Below, in pieces: positions 1-9,999 of a stretch of 64,000 nucleotides of DNA. The notes beneath the pieces were generated by a model that worked only from the letters and a program-made list of their open reading frames with translations, did no database searches and had not been told where the DNA came from. The stretch lies in NCBI GenBank assembly GCA_963825315.1, contig CAWGST010000005.1:310001-374000 (forward strand). The letters run 5' to 3'. The stretch's first letter is position 1; the number at the start of each line of letters is the position of its first letter. Source of the DNA: DASRLE01 sp963825315 (GTDB taxonomy: Bacteria > Verrucomicrobiota > Verrucomicrobiia > Limisphaerales > Palsa-1400). A program made the translations under genes and the position numbers.

Positions 1-2
1 TG

Positions 3-1247
3 ATTCACGATCCCACCGCCACGCCAGGGAGTTCCAAAAGTGAAGGCGTCCTGAGCACCAAAGCGCACCAGGACATCGCCCGCCGCGTGGCCGAGGAGTC
101 CATCGTCCTGCTGAAAAACGAAGAATTTCTTCCGCTCAATCCGGCGAAACTCAAAACCATCGCCATTATCGGCGCCAACGCCGTCGCCACGTTCGCCAGA
201 GGCGGCGGTGCGGCCAATATCAAGGCGGCCTACGAAATCACCGCGCTCGAAGGCATCAGCAACCGAATCGGCGGCGGCGTGAAAATCATTTACGCTACCG
301 GCTACAACGCTCCGGTCGGCCGAGGCCGGCGTGATCGCGGCGACGCAGTGCCTGCGGCGCCAGCCGCCAATGAGACTCTGATTGCGGACGCCGTTGCCGC
401 GGCGAAAGCCGCGGATGTCGTCATTTACGTCGGCGGTCTCAATCACAAGGGCGGTTATGACACGGAAGGGACTGATCGCCGCGATCTCAAACTTCCCGGC
501 GGCCAGGATGAATTGCTCGGAAAAATCGTGCGGGCCAATCCGAGAACCGCCGTCGTCTTCATGGGCGGCGGCGCCGTCGAAATGGGTTCATGGCTTTCGC
601 GGACGCCCGCGCTGCTTTACGCCTGGTATCCCGGATCGGAAGGCGGCAACGCTCTGGCGCGAATTCTTTTCGGCGACGTGAACCCATCGGGCAAGTTGCC
701 CTGCACCTTTCCAAAACAACTTGCCGATTCACCCGCCCACGCGCTCAACGCTTATCCGGGCACGAACGGAACTGTCACTTACGCCGAGGGTCTGCTGGTT
801 GGCTATCGCTGGTTCGATGCCAGGAATATCGAGCCGCTGTTCCCCTTTGGCTACGGCCTGTCCTACACGAAATTCGAATATTCGGGACTGAAACTCACGC
901 CAGACAAGGATCGGAAAAATCCCGGCGTGACCATTGAATTTGAAGTCGCCAACACCGGCGATCGCGAGGGCGCCGAAGCCGCGCAGATTTATGTGCAGGA
1001 AATGAAGCCCAGCGTGGCGCGCCCCCTGAAGGAGCTGAAGGGTTTCGCCAAAGTATCGCTCAAGCCGGGCCAAACTCAGACAGTTTCTGTGCGGCTGGAT
1101 CAAGGCGCATTCGCGTTTTATGACACTGACAAAAAAGGGTGGGTGGCCGAAAAAGGCAATTTCAGAATTCTGGTCGGACACTCTTCCCGAGACATCGCCT
1201 TGCGAGGGAATTACCGGCTCGCCGAAACCGTCTTCGAGCGGGATTAA
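3..1247 (+). CDS. Glycoside hydrolase family 3 (beta-glucosidase type), C-terminal part, cut by window edge
   Basis: The reading frame is open from base 3, so the gene starts before the window; the GTG at 87 lies inside the conserved block ARRVAEESIVLLKN and is not a real start. What remains is the GH3 C-terminal alpha/beta sandwich domain (with the block EGTDRRDLKLPGGQ, the loop that joins the active site in this family) followed by the fibronectin type III-like domain (about the last 120 residues, containing FPFGYGLSYTKFEY). The N-terminal TIM barrel with the nucleophile Asp is off the window. GH3 enzymes remove glucose or xylose from the non-reducing end of beta-linked oligosaccharides; the exact substrate cannot be read here. 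The next gene follows after 30 bases on the same strand, so co-transcription is likely. Confidence 0.93.
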   Translation: MHDPTATPGSSKSEGVLSTKAHQDIARRVAEESIVLLKNEEFLPLNPAKLKTIAIIGANAVATFARGGGAANIKAAYEITALEGISNRIGGGVKIIYATGYNAPVGRGRRDRGDAVPAAPAANETLIADAVAAAKAADVVIYVGGLNHKGGYDTEGTDRRDLKLPGGQDELLGKIVRANPRTAVVFMGGGAVEMGSWLSRTPALLYAWYPGSEGGNALARILFGDVNPSGKLPCTFPKQLADSPAHALNAYPGTNGTVTYAEGLLVGYRWFDARNIEPLFPFGYGLSYTKFEYSGLKLTPDKDRKNPGVTIEFEVANTGDREGAEAAQIYVQEMKPSVARPLKELKGFAKVSLKPGQTQTVSVRLDQGAFAFYDTDKKGWVAEKGNFRILVGHSSRDIALRGNYRLAETVFERD

Positions 1248-1277
1248 CTCTCGAAGCAGATTTACGCACTAGCGCAC

Positions 1278-3224
1278 ATGACCACAGCAATCAAACTTTT
1301 CGGTTTGCTGCCGTTCCTCCGGCCAAGGTGCGCGGGACTGTTTGCCGGTTTCGCGCTGTCCTGCGCCACGTGCCTTGCGGGTCAGTACACCAACTTCAGC
1401 GCGGCCATTTACATCCCCGTGAGCGTGGTTCGCCATCTGGACGACGCGCAAACCCTCAGCAATGAATGGAGCCGCATCAGCAGCCAGTTGAAGGTGGACA
1501 AAGTCTATATTGAAGTCCAGCGCAACCGCGATTTGGCGGGAGATGAAACCCTGGAGCGCGTGAAAAGATTCTTCCTCGACCGCGGGGTTCATGTGGCCGC
1601 CGGCATGGCGGCATCCGATGGCAATATTGGCGGGCAGTTCAAGTCCTTTTGCTACACCAACCCCAAAGACCGCGAGTTTGTCAAGGGCGCGGCAGAACTG
1701 GCGGCGCGCCATTTCGACGAGCTCATCCAGGATGATTTCTTCTTCGTCACGACGAAGTACGACTCGGACATCGCCGCCAAAGGGGATCAAAGCTGGACTG
1801 AATTTCGCCTCAAATTGATGGATGACGCGGCGGAAAATCTGATCATCAAGCCCGCCCGCGCCATTAATCCGAGAATCAAGCTCGTCATCAAGTTTCCCAA
1901 TTGGTACGAGCATTTTCAAGGTCTCGGCTATGATCTGGAAAGGGAGCCGAGATTGTTTGATGGCATTTACACCGGAACCGAAACCCGCGATCCGGAAACC
2001 ACCGATCAGAATCTCCAACAGTACGAGAGTTACCAAATCTTTCGCTACTTCGAGAACATCAAGCCGGGCGGGAATGGCGGCGGCTGGGTGGACACATTTA
2101 ACGTGCGCTACGTGGACCGCTATGCCGAGCAACTGTGGGACACCCTGTTTGCCAAGGCTCCGGAAATCATGCTCTTCAATTGGGCGGCGATGACCCGGTC
2201 CGTCGTGCCCGGCAACCGCACGAACTGGCAAAACCTGCACACCAGTTTCGACAATGACCGAATGCTCCAGGCATACAAGTCCAACGCCCCGTCCGGGCCG
2301 CCGGAACCCTCCATGGCCCGCGTCGCGGGCTATTCGTTGGAGCAGGTGGACGCCTTTCTCGACAAGCTGGGCAAGCCGATCGGCATCCAGAGCTACAAGC
2401 CCTTTCAATCCTCCGGCGAGGATTTTCTCCACAATTTCCTTGGGAATATCGGCATTCCGATTGATCTTCATCCGGAATTTCCCACCAACGCGAACCTTGT
2501 CCTGTTGACTGAATCGGCAAAGTTCGATTCCGCCATCGTTGCGAAAATCAAAAATCAACTGGTCGCCGGCAAATCTGTCGTCATCACCTCCGGTCTGTTC
2601 CGCGCACTGGAAGGAAAGGGAATTGAGGACATCGTTGAGGCCCGCTACACCGCGCGGAGGATCATGGCGAACGAGTATTGGACAGGCTTCGGCTCGGGCA
2701 ATGGAACCCCCGTGTCCGACGAAGCGAAGCCGGAGATCCTGTTTCCGGAAGTGGACTTCCTGACCAATGACGCCTGGGCGCTGGTTCGCGCGATGGCCGG
2801 CGGCAGAGGCTACCCGATCCTGTTCCTGGACCGCTACGGCAAGGGCACGCTCTATGTCTGGGTCATTCCTGATAATTTCAACGACCTTTATCGGTTGCCG
2901 CCGGAAGTCGTGAGCGGAATCAAGAATTTTGTCATGCGCGGCTTCCCGGTTCGCCTGGACGGACCCGGCAAGGTTGCTCTGTTCGCGTATGACAACAACA
3001 CTTTCATCGTGGAGTCGTTTCTGCCGGTTGAAACCAGCGTCAGAATCGGGCTGACGGGCGATAAGGGCAAGCTGCGCAATCTCCTCACCGGCGAGGTCAT
3101 GGCTGGCCAGGCACAAACGCTGGGCGGCTTCGGGCGCGGGCGGCCGGGCGGTGGAGAACGGCGCATGTCGTTCAACCTTCGACTGTTGCCGCACTCTTAC
3201 AGCGTGTTTGCGGCGGAAGAGTGA
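1278..3224 (+). CDS. Secreted glycoside-hydrolase-like protein of unknown specificity
   Basis: A 648-residue protein with an N-terminal signal sequence (hydrophobic stretch to about residue 35, ending CATCLAG). The first 330 residues read like a TIM barrel: alternating strands and helices with acidic residues at strand ends (YIEVQRNRD, DELIQDDFFF, GIYTGTETRD). Residues 380-560 resemble the Rossmann-like, glutamine-amidotransferase-like domain that follows the barrel in several GH families (LVLLTESAKFD, GKSVVITSGL, GTLYVWVIPDNF). This architecture recalls GH42-type enzymes, but I do not recognise the family or its catalytic pair. It sits 30 bases behind the GH3 gene and convergent to GH35, which supports a role in polysaccharide breakdown. 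The 641-residue frame on the opposite strand is a shadow. Confidence 0.8.
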   Translation: MTTAIKLFGLLPFLRPRCAGLFAGFALSCATCLAGQYTNFSAAIYIPVSVVRHLDDAQTLSNEWSRISSQLKVDKVYIEVQRNRDLAGDETLERVKRFFLDRGVHVAAGMAASDGNIGGQFKSFCYTNPKDREFVKGAAELAARHFDELIQDDFFFVTTKYDSDIAAKGDQSWTEFRLKLMDDAAENLIIKPARAINPRIKLVIKFPNWYEHFQGLGYDLEREPRLFDGIYTGTETRDPETTDQNLQQYESYQIFRYFENIKPGGNGGGWVDTFNVRYVDRYAEQLWDTLFAKAPEIMLFNWAAMTRSVVPGNRTNWQNLHTSFDNDRMLQAYKSNAPSGPPEPSMARVAGYSLEQVDAFLDKLGKPIGIQSYKPFQSSGEDFLHNFLGNIGIPIDLHPEFPTNANLVLLTESAKFDSAIVAKIKNQLVAGKSVVITSGLFRALEGKGIEDIVEARYTARRIMANEYWTGFGSGNGTPVSDEAKPEILFPEVDFLTNDAWALVRAMAGGRGYPILFLDRYGKGTLYVWVIPDNFNDLYRLPPEVVSGIKNFVMRGFPVRLDGPGKVALFAYDNNTFIVESFLPVETSVRIGLTGDKGKLRNLLTGEVMAGQAQTLGGFGRGRPGGGERRMSFNLRLLPHSYSVFAAEE

Positions 3225-3279
3225 TTATTCCGCCAGTTTTTTGGGAATTAAAACCAGAGAGCCACTCAGCGTGGCTGGC

Positions 3280-5808
3280 TCATCGGGCCGTGAGTTGCAA
3301 TTGATACCGGGGAATAACTTCGATGCGCTGGAGATTGGCAACACTGGCGGCCTTGCCGAAATCCGGGCGCGCCTTCCCGGCCATGTAAATGGGCGCGTCT
3401 TTGCGCAACGGGAGAATGGCGATGCGGAGGTCGCCCCGGAGAATGTCAGGAACGTGACGGCGCAGACCGAGGTCAAATCCGTTGCCGTTGTAAAAATCGT
3501 CGGTAAGAAACCTGCCGTCCAACATCACGCGGGCGACGTCGCCGACGTAGTGAAAACGAAGGATGGGATCTGTGCCGAGGTCAATATCCGCCGGGATTTT
3601 GACGCGCCAAACGGCCGCTTTTTCAAAGTCCGAGTCCAGCGGAGCGGTCGCAACGGGCTGCTTGATTTTGCCGATGGGAATCTCCCGGGGCGGCTCGGCA
3701 GCCTGCACTTTTTTGAAAGCGGCCTTGAATTTGACAACTCGCGGGGCGGGGGGGGTATAGCGCTGGAAGATGCCCTCGCTTTTGGCTTTGAGATCGCTGC
3801 CCTCAAATTCGAGCGAGGAGGGGGCCGGATAAATCGCCACGCTGAGATCAACCGGGCCGGCGGGCAACCGTCGCAATAATTGCGCGCCCTTTTGACAAAC
3901 CGCCACGCCGGGGTCAACCGTGTTGGTGGAGGTCAGGCGCAGACTGTCTCCATCGAGGACGAGGCCGGCCTGAGTGAGAAAGACCCGGTCGCGACCCTGC
4001 AAATCGCCCTTCCACAAAGCGAGGGAGTTCTTCTGGTCAAGCACAACGATTTGGAGTGAGCGTCCGCCCGCCAACAGGACCCTGGCCGCAACCTCCGGGC
4101 CTGGCATTATATCGCGGATCAGGCTGGCGTCTTCACTGCGGGAGAGACGGCCGGTGATGGCTTGAAGGAGCGGCCCGTTTGGTTCGAAGGCAAATTGCGC
4201 GGGAACGCCTTCGGTTTCCGCGAAAAAGACGGTGCGCACATTGCCATCGTCAACGGCGGTGAGCGGCTGCGCGGTGGCCCAGACCAGTCGAACGCCCTGG
4301 CCAAGATCGAGATTGAACGGCCAGATGAGGCAGGCGCCGGACGGAATGGTAACGGGGTTTTGGGGAAAGATGAGGGGGCCGGACGGAAGATGGATCACGA
4401 ACTGCACGTCCTTTTTCGGAGGCATGTCCTGCAGGCGCTGATAATTATCCACGAAAACGAATCCGCTCTGTCCGTCGGAGCGAATGCTCCAGCGCAGGGT
4501 GTCAAAGTCATTTTTCCCATGCGGGCGCTGGTCCGGCAGGGTCGCCGGCATTCCAGCCAAAATCGAACCCCATTCGTGAAGGAAAAGATGCAGGCGCCGC
4601 AAGAGGTGGTATTGCTCGCGGATTTGACCATATTGGCCCAGCGGGGCCTGAAAGTCGTAGTTTTTCACGGGCATGTCATTCCAATACTCCGTGGCTTGCG
4701 ATTCCATCAAGGTGGTCAATTTGCCTTCGGGATTCACGCCTCCGTGATACATGTAGTAGCCGGGCAACGTGCTGCCCGAGCCGAGCTTGATGAGCGTGGT
4801 GGACTCGGCGTCCTTGGGATTGACGAGAATGCGCCGGTGGTAGCTGTTCATCATGCCGCCGCCAATTTCGCAAGTGAGATACGGATATTGTTCAGCATCC
4901 GGTGGATCCAGCGCGCCGCCTTTGCCGGGAATCTCACCGGCGGCGGCGTCATCCATGCGGAAATTGGAAAAATGAAACCCTTTCCAGTAGCCGGCCGGCA
5001 TGGGTGTGAGAACCCGGTCCCAAAATCCTTCCGCATAGACGCCATAGAGTGGAACCACCTCGCCGAAGGGCATGCGCCCCAAGGGTTGGTTCCAGCCGGT
5101 GCGGGTGTAGATTGGCGCGTCGAGTCCCGTTTCCCGGCCGATGCGTTTGAGTGTCAGTAAATGTTCGGCGGGGCCGCTGTATTCGTTTTCGAACTGGATG
5201 CCAATGACAGGTCCGCCATCTTTCCAGAACAGCCCGTCAAGCTGTCGCGCGATTTCGCCATAGAAGATTTTTGTCCTGGCGAGATAATTCGCATCGTTGG
5301 CGCGCGTTTTCCAGCCCTTTTTCAAAAGCCAGTCTGGAAAGCCGCCGTTTCGCACCTCGCCGTGGTCCCAGGGGCCGCACCGCACAAATGCCTTTAGACC
5401 AGTTTCATGGCAGAGTTGAATGAAGTGACGCAAGTTTCGCGATCCCGACCAATCAAACTGTCCTTCAATCTCTTCGTGATGGATCCAGAAAACGTAGGTG
5501 GAGACGATGTCCACGCCGCCGGCCTTCATCTTGAGCAGTTCTTCGCGCCACTCGTTCTCCGGGTAGCGGGCGAAGTGAAATTCGCCCATCACGGGCGTCC
5601 ATCGCTTTCCGTCCAGCAGAAGGCTGCTGCTGTCCAGCGTGATGGTGGCGCCGTCAGGGCGCCGCGCCCGGCCCATATTGAAGCCTTCAGTGACAGGAGG
5701 CTTTGGCCTGGCAATGGTGATGGTGTGGCTGTCAGCGGAGGCAACCGCCGGGGCAAGAACGGCAAGGCACCCTGTCAAACCAAATTTCCACAAGTCAAAT
5801 CCAGTCAC
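3280..5808 (-). CDS. Beta-galactosidase, glycoside hydrolase family 35
   Basis: An 842-residue secreted GH35 enzyme that releases terminal beta-linked galactose. A signal peptide ends near residue 25 (APAVASADS). The barrel starts with the family block VMGEFHFARYPENEW (residues 73-87), which matches the usual GEFHYSR..P..W. Glu209 in QFENEY is the expected acid/base and Glu314 in LTCEIGGGM the expected nucleophile. The C-terminal half holds beta-sandwich domains (residues 560-842). The upstream neighbour on the same strand is the Ig-like secreted protein, separated by 112 bases with a strong hairpin, so it probably has its own promoter. With two GH53 genes 5 kb away, it could finish the breakdown of galactan oligosaccharides; that link is inference. 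Confidence 0.92.
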   Translation of the reverse strand: MTGFDLWKFGLTGCLAVLAPAVASADSHTITIARPKPPVTEGFNMGRARRPDGATITLDSSSLLLDGKRWTPVMGEFHFARYPENEWREELLKMKAGGVDIVSTYVFWIHHEEIEGQFDWSGSRNLRHFIQLCHETGLKAFVRCGPWDHGEVRNGGFPDWLLKKGWKTRANDANYLARTKIFYGEIARQLDGLFWKDGGPVIGIQFENEYSGPAEHLLTLKRIGRETGLDAPIYTRTGWNQPLGRMPFGEVVPLYGVYAEGFWDRVLTPMPAGYWKGFHFSNFRMDDAAAGEIPGKGGALDPPDAEQYPYLTCEIGGGMMNSYHRRILVNPKDAESTTLIKLGSGSTLPGYYMYHGGVNPEGKLTTLMESQATEYWNDMPVKNYDFQAPLGQYGQIREQYHLLRRLHLFLHEWGSILAGMPATLPDQRPHGKNDFDTLRWSIRSDGQSGFVFVDNYQRLQDMPPKKDVQFVIHLPSGPLIFPQNPVTIPSGACLIWPFNLDLGQGVRLVWATAQPLTAVDDGNVRTVFFAETEGVPAQFAFEPNGPLLQAITGRLSRSEDASLIRDIMPGPEVAARVLLAGGRSLQIVVLDQKNSLALWKGDLQGRDRVFLTQAGLVLDGDSLRLTSTNTVDPGVAVCQKGAQLLRRLPAGPVDLSVAIYPAPSSLEFEGSDLKAKSEGIFQRYTPPAPRVVKFKAAFKKVQAAEPPREIPIGKIKQPVATAPLDSDFEKAAVWRVKIPADIDLGTDPILRFHYVGDVARVMLDGRFLTDDFYNGNGFDLGLRRHVPDILRGDLRIAILPLRKDAPIYMAGKARPDFGKAASVANLQRIEVIPRYQLQLTAR

Positions 5809-5859
5809 AAGAAAGAGCGCTGTTCATTGGTTATTCAAAAAGGCGCGGAGAAAAGGAAA

Positions 5860-5885
5860 CTGCAAGCGGTTTTGACCGCTTGCAG
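5860..5885 (-). terminator. Hairpin between the Ig-like gene and the GH35 gene
   Basis: A perfect 10-base-pair stem, CTGCAAGCGG (5860-5869) with CCGCTTGCAG (5876-5885), and a 6-base loop. Read on the minus strand it lies 35 bases behind the stop codon of the Ig-like protein gene and is followed by a pyrimidine-rich run (TTTCCTTTTC). It fits an intrinsic terminator for that gene, although the T tract is not a clean one. Confidence 0.6.
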
Positions 5886-5920
5886 CTTCCCTGAATTTGG
5901 CGTTGGGGTGATTTTAATGC

Positions 5921-8734
5921 TCAATCAGGCTGAACAACATGCTGAATCAGCCGGTAGAACTTTTGGGGTCCGGTGTTAGTCACTGTCAGCGAGTATTTCC
6001 CCGCCGTGTTGGGCACATCCAGCCAATTTCCACCCCCAATCAAGTTCGGCGAAAGAATCGTTGCGCTTTGCAGGTTCACCGCCGGGTTTCCGACCCATGA
6101 GAGATTGAGGGTGGGGTTGCCCGTCAGAGGGCCGACATTGATGCCGCCAAGTCCGGTACCGCTAATCGTGAAATTAGCGAAGTTATCGTCTCCGCCTGAG
6201 GAGTCGTAAGTAAATGCCAGGCCGGCTCCGGTCATTACGCCGGTCAGGTCGTTGAGCGCCGGCCCGCCATCCGCTGTGCCGAATTCGTTGATGATCAAGA
6301 CCTCCCAATTTGCCTTGGCGGGACTAAAGACCTGCGTGTAGGTTCCCCACGACCAGCCCACTGGAAGGTAATTGACCGAGCGGTACCAAACGCCTCCAAC
6401 CTGCACCACAAAGAATGCCTCCACACCGGTAAGGGCGTAGCCGTCTCCCGCATTCCGCGAACTTGCGATAAGATCCGCCGAGAGAGTCAAGGGTGGAGTC
6501 AAGTTTTCATAACCTGCCAGGACGATGTTCGGGAAGGGCAGTCCGGATTGGTTCGTGTCCATGTTCGTGCTCGTATAGTACGCGGTCGTGGCCGCGGTGC
6601 CCGCCTGATAAGCGAAAACCGCGCCGGCGCCGTCCGGAGGAGGATTGTTGAAGAGGCTCCAGGGACCGCTGTTAACCGCTTCCGACCAGCCGACGCTTCC
6701 AATCGGATAATTGTTGGCTGCAACCGGGCCGACAAAAGGAAACGCTTCCGTGTAGATCGTGCCGATGGGCGGGTTGACTACCGTCAATGTGGTGCCACCC
6801 CAATTGTCGCTCTCATCCCATCCATAATCGTTGGTGACGTAAGCGATGACATTGCCGTTCTCGGCGGTGGTAATGGCCCTGATGGTGACTTCCGAGGTGT
6901 GTGAGCCTGAGATGATGGCTCCGTCAGAAAGAGTGCCGTCATTAAGAGCGTTACCGTTGAGCGTCCAGCCATAAGTGAAAGGCACCGATCCGGTGGTGGT
7001 GCCAACGGCAAAGCTCACCCCTCCGCCGGAATACACTGTCTGGTCATTGGGCACGCGGTAATAACCAATGCTCGGTGGTTGCGCCTCCACATCTGTGGTG
7101 ACCGCGAATTCTTCAGTATTGAAGTTCCCGTTGTTTCCCAGCGTGACAAAGACCAAGCCAGCGCCAGTGATACTGCCGCTGAGAGGACTCGAAGCCCCGC
7201 TGCCGATCACGGCGTTGGTGGCGGTGATTGTCAGATTGTTCCAGGACGATTGGTTGTAGGTGAACTGAAACCCCACATTCTGAAACCCGCTCGCCGTGAG
7301 GTCCAGCGGTATGTTGGTCGTAGTGACATACCAACTGCTTCCATTCATCTGCACCGCGAAATAGGCATTGTCGCCTGTGCCGGACGGCTGCATTGCGGCC
7401 TGCAACCCCACCCGTGGGTAGTTGGCCGGATTGATGTTCGTGAAGGCCAGTCCGGATTGGTTCGTGTCCGTGCTCGTGGTCGTGTAGAAAGCGGTGGTCA
7501 TGGCGGACGGTTCCCAAGCCCACATGACGCCCTGGCCGCCGCTATTATACCAGATGCGGCCGGTATTGTCAGGGACTGCGCTGACCCATCCAATGCTGGC
7601 AAGTGTATCGTCTTCGCCGGTGACGGGGCCTGTGAAAGGGACTGTTTCCACATACAAATCGTCCGAAGGCACAGGATCGGTGACAGTGACCGTGAAGCCG
7701 GAATTTGTGAGTGTCGTGGCGCTGGCGCCAAGGCCGTTGCCCACCACCACCGAATAGGTCGCAGTTCCATCACTGTCGTTGGCATTGGTGATGGTCAGCG
7801 TGCCGGTGGCCGAACCGGAGATTCTGCCTCCATCGGTCAGAAGATTCCCGTTTTGGTACCAGTTGTAGGTGATGGGAAATGAGCCAGCGGTTGCGATCGC
7901 AAAGGAAAATCCGCCGCCGACATAGACGGCCTGGCTGATCGGCGGGGCAAGGATGGACACCGGGGCCAACACGCCGTTGCCGGCGCAGGTCGTTGAGATG
8001 ACAAGTTCGTTGTAATTCCAACCGCCGGGAGGAAGCTGAACAATGCCGATACCGGTGATCGTGCCGGACAAATCCGCCCCCGCCACCGGACCGATGGTCA
8101 CGGTGTTGGCGGTGAAGCTCAGGGTATCCCAAGCGGATGCAGTGGTGGTATAGGGCAAGCACGTGTTCGTAAATTGCGGATAAATAGCAGGCGTCCCGCC
8201 CGTCAGCGGCGTGGTTGACACATACCAACTGCTTCCATTCAACTGCACCGCAAAAAAGTTGGGGACGGCAGGGTTGCCTCTGACTTCCACATTAAAAGTC
8301 AGGCCCGGGTATGCCGCTGGGTTAATGCCGCCAGCGGGGAAGGCGGAGTCGCCGCCACCGCCGTTGCCGGCTCCGGCCGTTGTGTAAAAGAACGCGTTTT
8401 GCCCCGCCGCCTGTGTCGTGTAATAGACCGTGTTCGCAGGCAATGTGCCGCCTGTGGCGGCGTCCTCCGCGCCCGAGGCCACGAAGATCCCCTCATACGG
8501 CGGGCCGGTGCCGGATTGAGCCGCCGGCACAACAATGCTCCAACCAACCGTTGTGAATGGAGCGTCTCCGTACGTGACATTGAGCGCGTATGAACCCGAA
8601 ATGCCCGCGTTGGTGGTGCCCCAGTCTTCGGTGTAGAGGATCGTGGGTCCCGCGGCCGGTGAGGCCAAGGCGCTAAAAAGGACGCCAACGAGGATGGATA
8701 TAGAGAGTGCTATTTTTGATAGTTCTTTTTTCAT
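5921..8734 (-). CDS. Large secreted protein with Ig-like domains
   Basis: A 937-residue protein with a signal peptide (MKKELSKIALSISILVG to about residue 28). Three similar modules of about 150-200 residues (each with a motif like FFAVQLNGSSWYVSTT, FAVQMNGSSWYVTTTN or FVVQVGGVWYRSVN) alternate with Ig-like domains that carry the pattern VYxGGGxSFAxxT...PxTYxWxxNG. The end (LSWVGNPAVNLQSATILSPN...NTGPQKFYRLIQ) is the C-terminal domain common in secreted verrucomicrobial proteins, possibly a sorting or adhesion module. No catalytic motif is seen. It probably acts outside the cell or on its surface; substrate binding is a guess. The prepilin-like gene lies 102 bases upstream on the same strand. 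Confidence 0.8.
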   Translation of the reverse strand: MKKELSKIALSISILVGVLFSALASPAAGPTILYTEDWGTTNAGISGSYALNVTYGDAPFTTVGWSIVVPAAQSGTGPPYEGIFVASGAEDAATGGTLPANTVYYTTQAAGQNAFFYTTAGAGNGGGGDSAFPAGGINPAAYPGLTFNVEVRGNPAVPNFFAVQLNGSSWYVSTTPLTGGTPAIYPQFTNTCLPYTTTASAWDTLSFTANTVTIGPVAGADLSGTITGIGIVQLPPGGWNYNELVISTTCAGNGVLAPVSILAPPISQAVYVGGGFSFAIATAGSFPITYNWYQNGNLLTDGGRISGSATGTLTITNANDSDGTATYSVVVGNGLGASATTLTNSGFTVTVTDPVPSDDLYVETVPFTGPVTGEDDTLASIGWVSAVPDNTGRIWYNSGGQGVMWAWEPSAMTTAFYTTTSTDTNQSGLAFTNINPANYPRVGLQAAMQPSGTGDNAYFAVQMNGSSWYVTTTNIPLDLTASGFQNVGFQFTYNQSSWNNLTITATNAVIGSGASSPLSGSITGAGLVFVTLGNNGNFNTEEFAVTTDVEAQPPSIGYYRVPNDQTVYSGGGVSFAVGTTTGSVPFTYGWTLNGNALNDGTLSDGAIISGSHTSEVTIRAITTAENGNVIAYVTNDYGWDESDNWGGTTLTVVNPPIGTIYTEAFPFVGPVAANNYPIGSVGWSEAVNSGPWSLFNNPPPDGAGAVFAYQAGTAATTAYYTSTNMDTNQSGLPFPNIVLAGYENLTPPLTLSADLIASSRNAGDGYALTGVEAFFVVQVGGVWYRSVNYLPVGWSWGTYTQVFSPAKANWEVLIINEFGTADGGPALNDLTGVMTGAGLAFTYDSSGGDDNFANFTISGTGLGGINVGPLTGNPTLNLSWVGNPAVNLQSATILSPNLIGGGNWLDVPNTAGKYSLTVTNTGPQKFYRLIQHVVQPD

Positions 8735-8836
8735 AGATTGCTGGATTTGATTGTTTTGGTCATTTCATGAAGGATACGGATATGAGAGGCGTTACAGTGC
8801 ATAATTCGGGTCAGTTGTGATCGGTATTGTTGTTAT

Positions 8837-9783
8837 TTATTGGTATGCGCCCATCCATTTTGGCCATTTATTCATCGAGTCTGCATAGGCTGTGTTGAAG
8901 GTCGTGCTCCAATTCAGCCGCCAAAGCTGTTTCAGCCCCACAGTGGTGACCGAGGCATCGAGGAAAGACACGTCGAGAGGCCTTTCACCGGGGTGCCTCG
9001 TAATGCAGACGTTCGACATGTCGGAGGTCTGGCTCTGCTGGTTTGGAACCGGCGGCGGCGGATCGGTGTCAAGCGGACAGCTTCCATCATAATTGTAATC
9101 AGCAAACAGCGGTATATTGTGAGCTGACGCCGGCTTTCCGTTGTAACCCGTGAGTGTGGGTGACAATTTCCGCCAGTAAGAAGCAGGATCCGTTTTATCC
9201 ATTGTTGTCGCCGACGCGGGAGGATTGTACATCCAGCCGTTTATTCCGTAACTGCCGAACACAGGCAGATTGCCGGGTCCCAAGGGGCCGTATAACCATT
9301 TGTGCCCACGATTCCCCATGCCAGATACTGCGTATTATCGTACGTGTACATCTGGCCTGATCCGAGGGAGCTTCGTATAATTGTCGCCATTGGGCAGAGG
9401 CATACAGTACTGTTGGTGTTGATGTATGCCTGCAAGGCCAGCGACCACTCTCCACCGGAAACTTGCTCGGGCGGAACATCCCAACCCATCGGCATGCTGT
9501 CGTGGAAATCACTGCAATACAGATGGAAGGCTACGTTCCACTGTTTGAGGTTCGAGATACATTGTGTACGCTTCGCCTGGAGTTTCGCCTTGGCAAGGGC
9601 GGGGAGCAGCAGCGACGCCAAAATGGCGATGATGGCGATGACCACCAGCAATTCAATCAGAGTAAAGCCGGTGAGCAATCGTTTGGGGCATTTTCGTTTG
9701 AACATGGGCATTTTTGATGCATGATGTGGATTGTTCATTCCAGTTTCGGCGCTTTTTCGTTTTTCAGGACGACTCGGCTTCAT
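8837..9783 (-). pseudogene. Prepilin-like (DUF1559/H-X9-DG type) secreted protein, frameshifted
   Basis: The first part (9783 to about 9300) has the type II secretion/type IV pilin leader KRLLTGFTLIELLVVIAII, cut by prepilin peptidase before the Phe, then LPALAKAKLQAKRTQCISNL, typical of the very large verrucomicrobial and planctomycetal pseudopilin family. Around 9296-9304 the frame is lost: the sequence AWGIVGTN in one frame should continue as KWLYGPLGPGNLPVFGSYG in the next. The second part runs to 8837 and contains GSYGINGWMYNPP and RPLDVSFLDASV, the usual C-terminal pieces. One added or missing base explains it. Either the gene is dead or the assembly has an error. The start could be Met at 9783 or one of the Met codons at 9738 or just behind it. 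Confidence 0.8.
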
Positions 9784-9999
9784 ATGTCGCGTTCAATGGC
9801 CATGATGCACATTATCGCCTTATTTCGAAATTTGCCTAGCCTCACAAAGGTATAGTTCTGACGGGTGACAGCCGGAACCCGTGCATGGGCGCAAGGCCGA
9901 TTTGCACCGCCCATTTTGGCCCGTAATGTTTGTAAGTCGTTCATAGTAAACAACTAGCATATAAATTTTCGGCAGGATGAGACCTCAAATCCCTCACTT

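Noticed and set aside
1269..3194. 641-residue frame on the minus strand
   Set aside because: Complete antisense overlap with the secreted GH-like gene, no signal peptide or protein-like order; a shadow of a GC-rich gene.
4162..5160. 332-residue plus frame opposite GH35
   Set aside because: Shadow of the GH35 gene, which has full active-site motifs.
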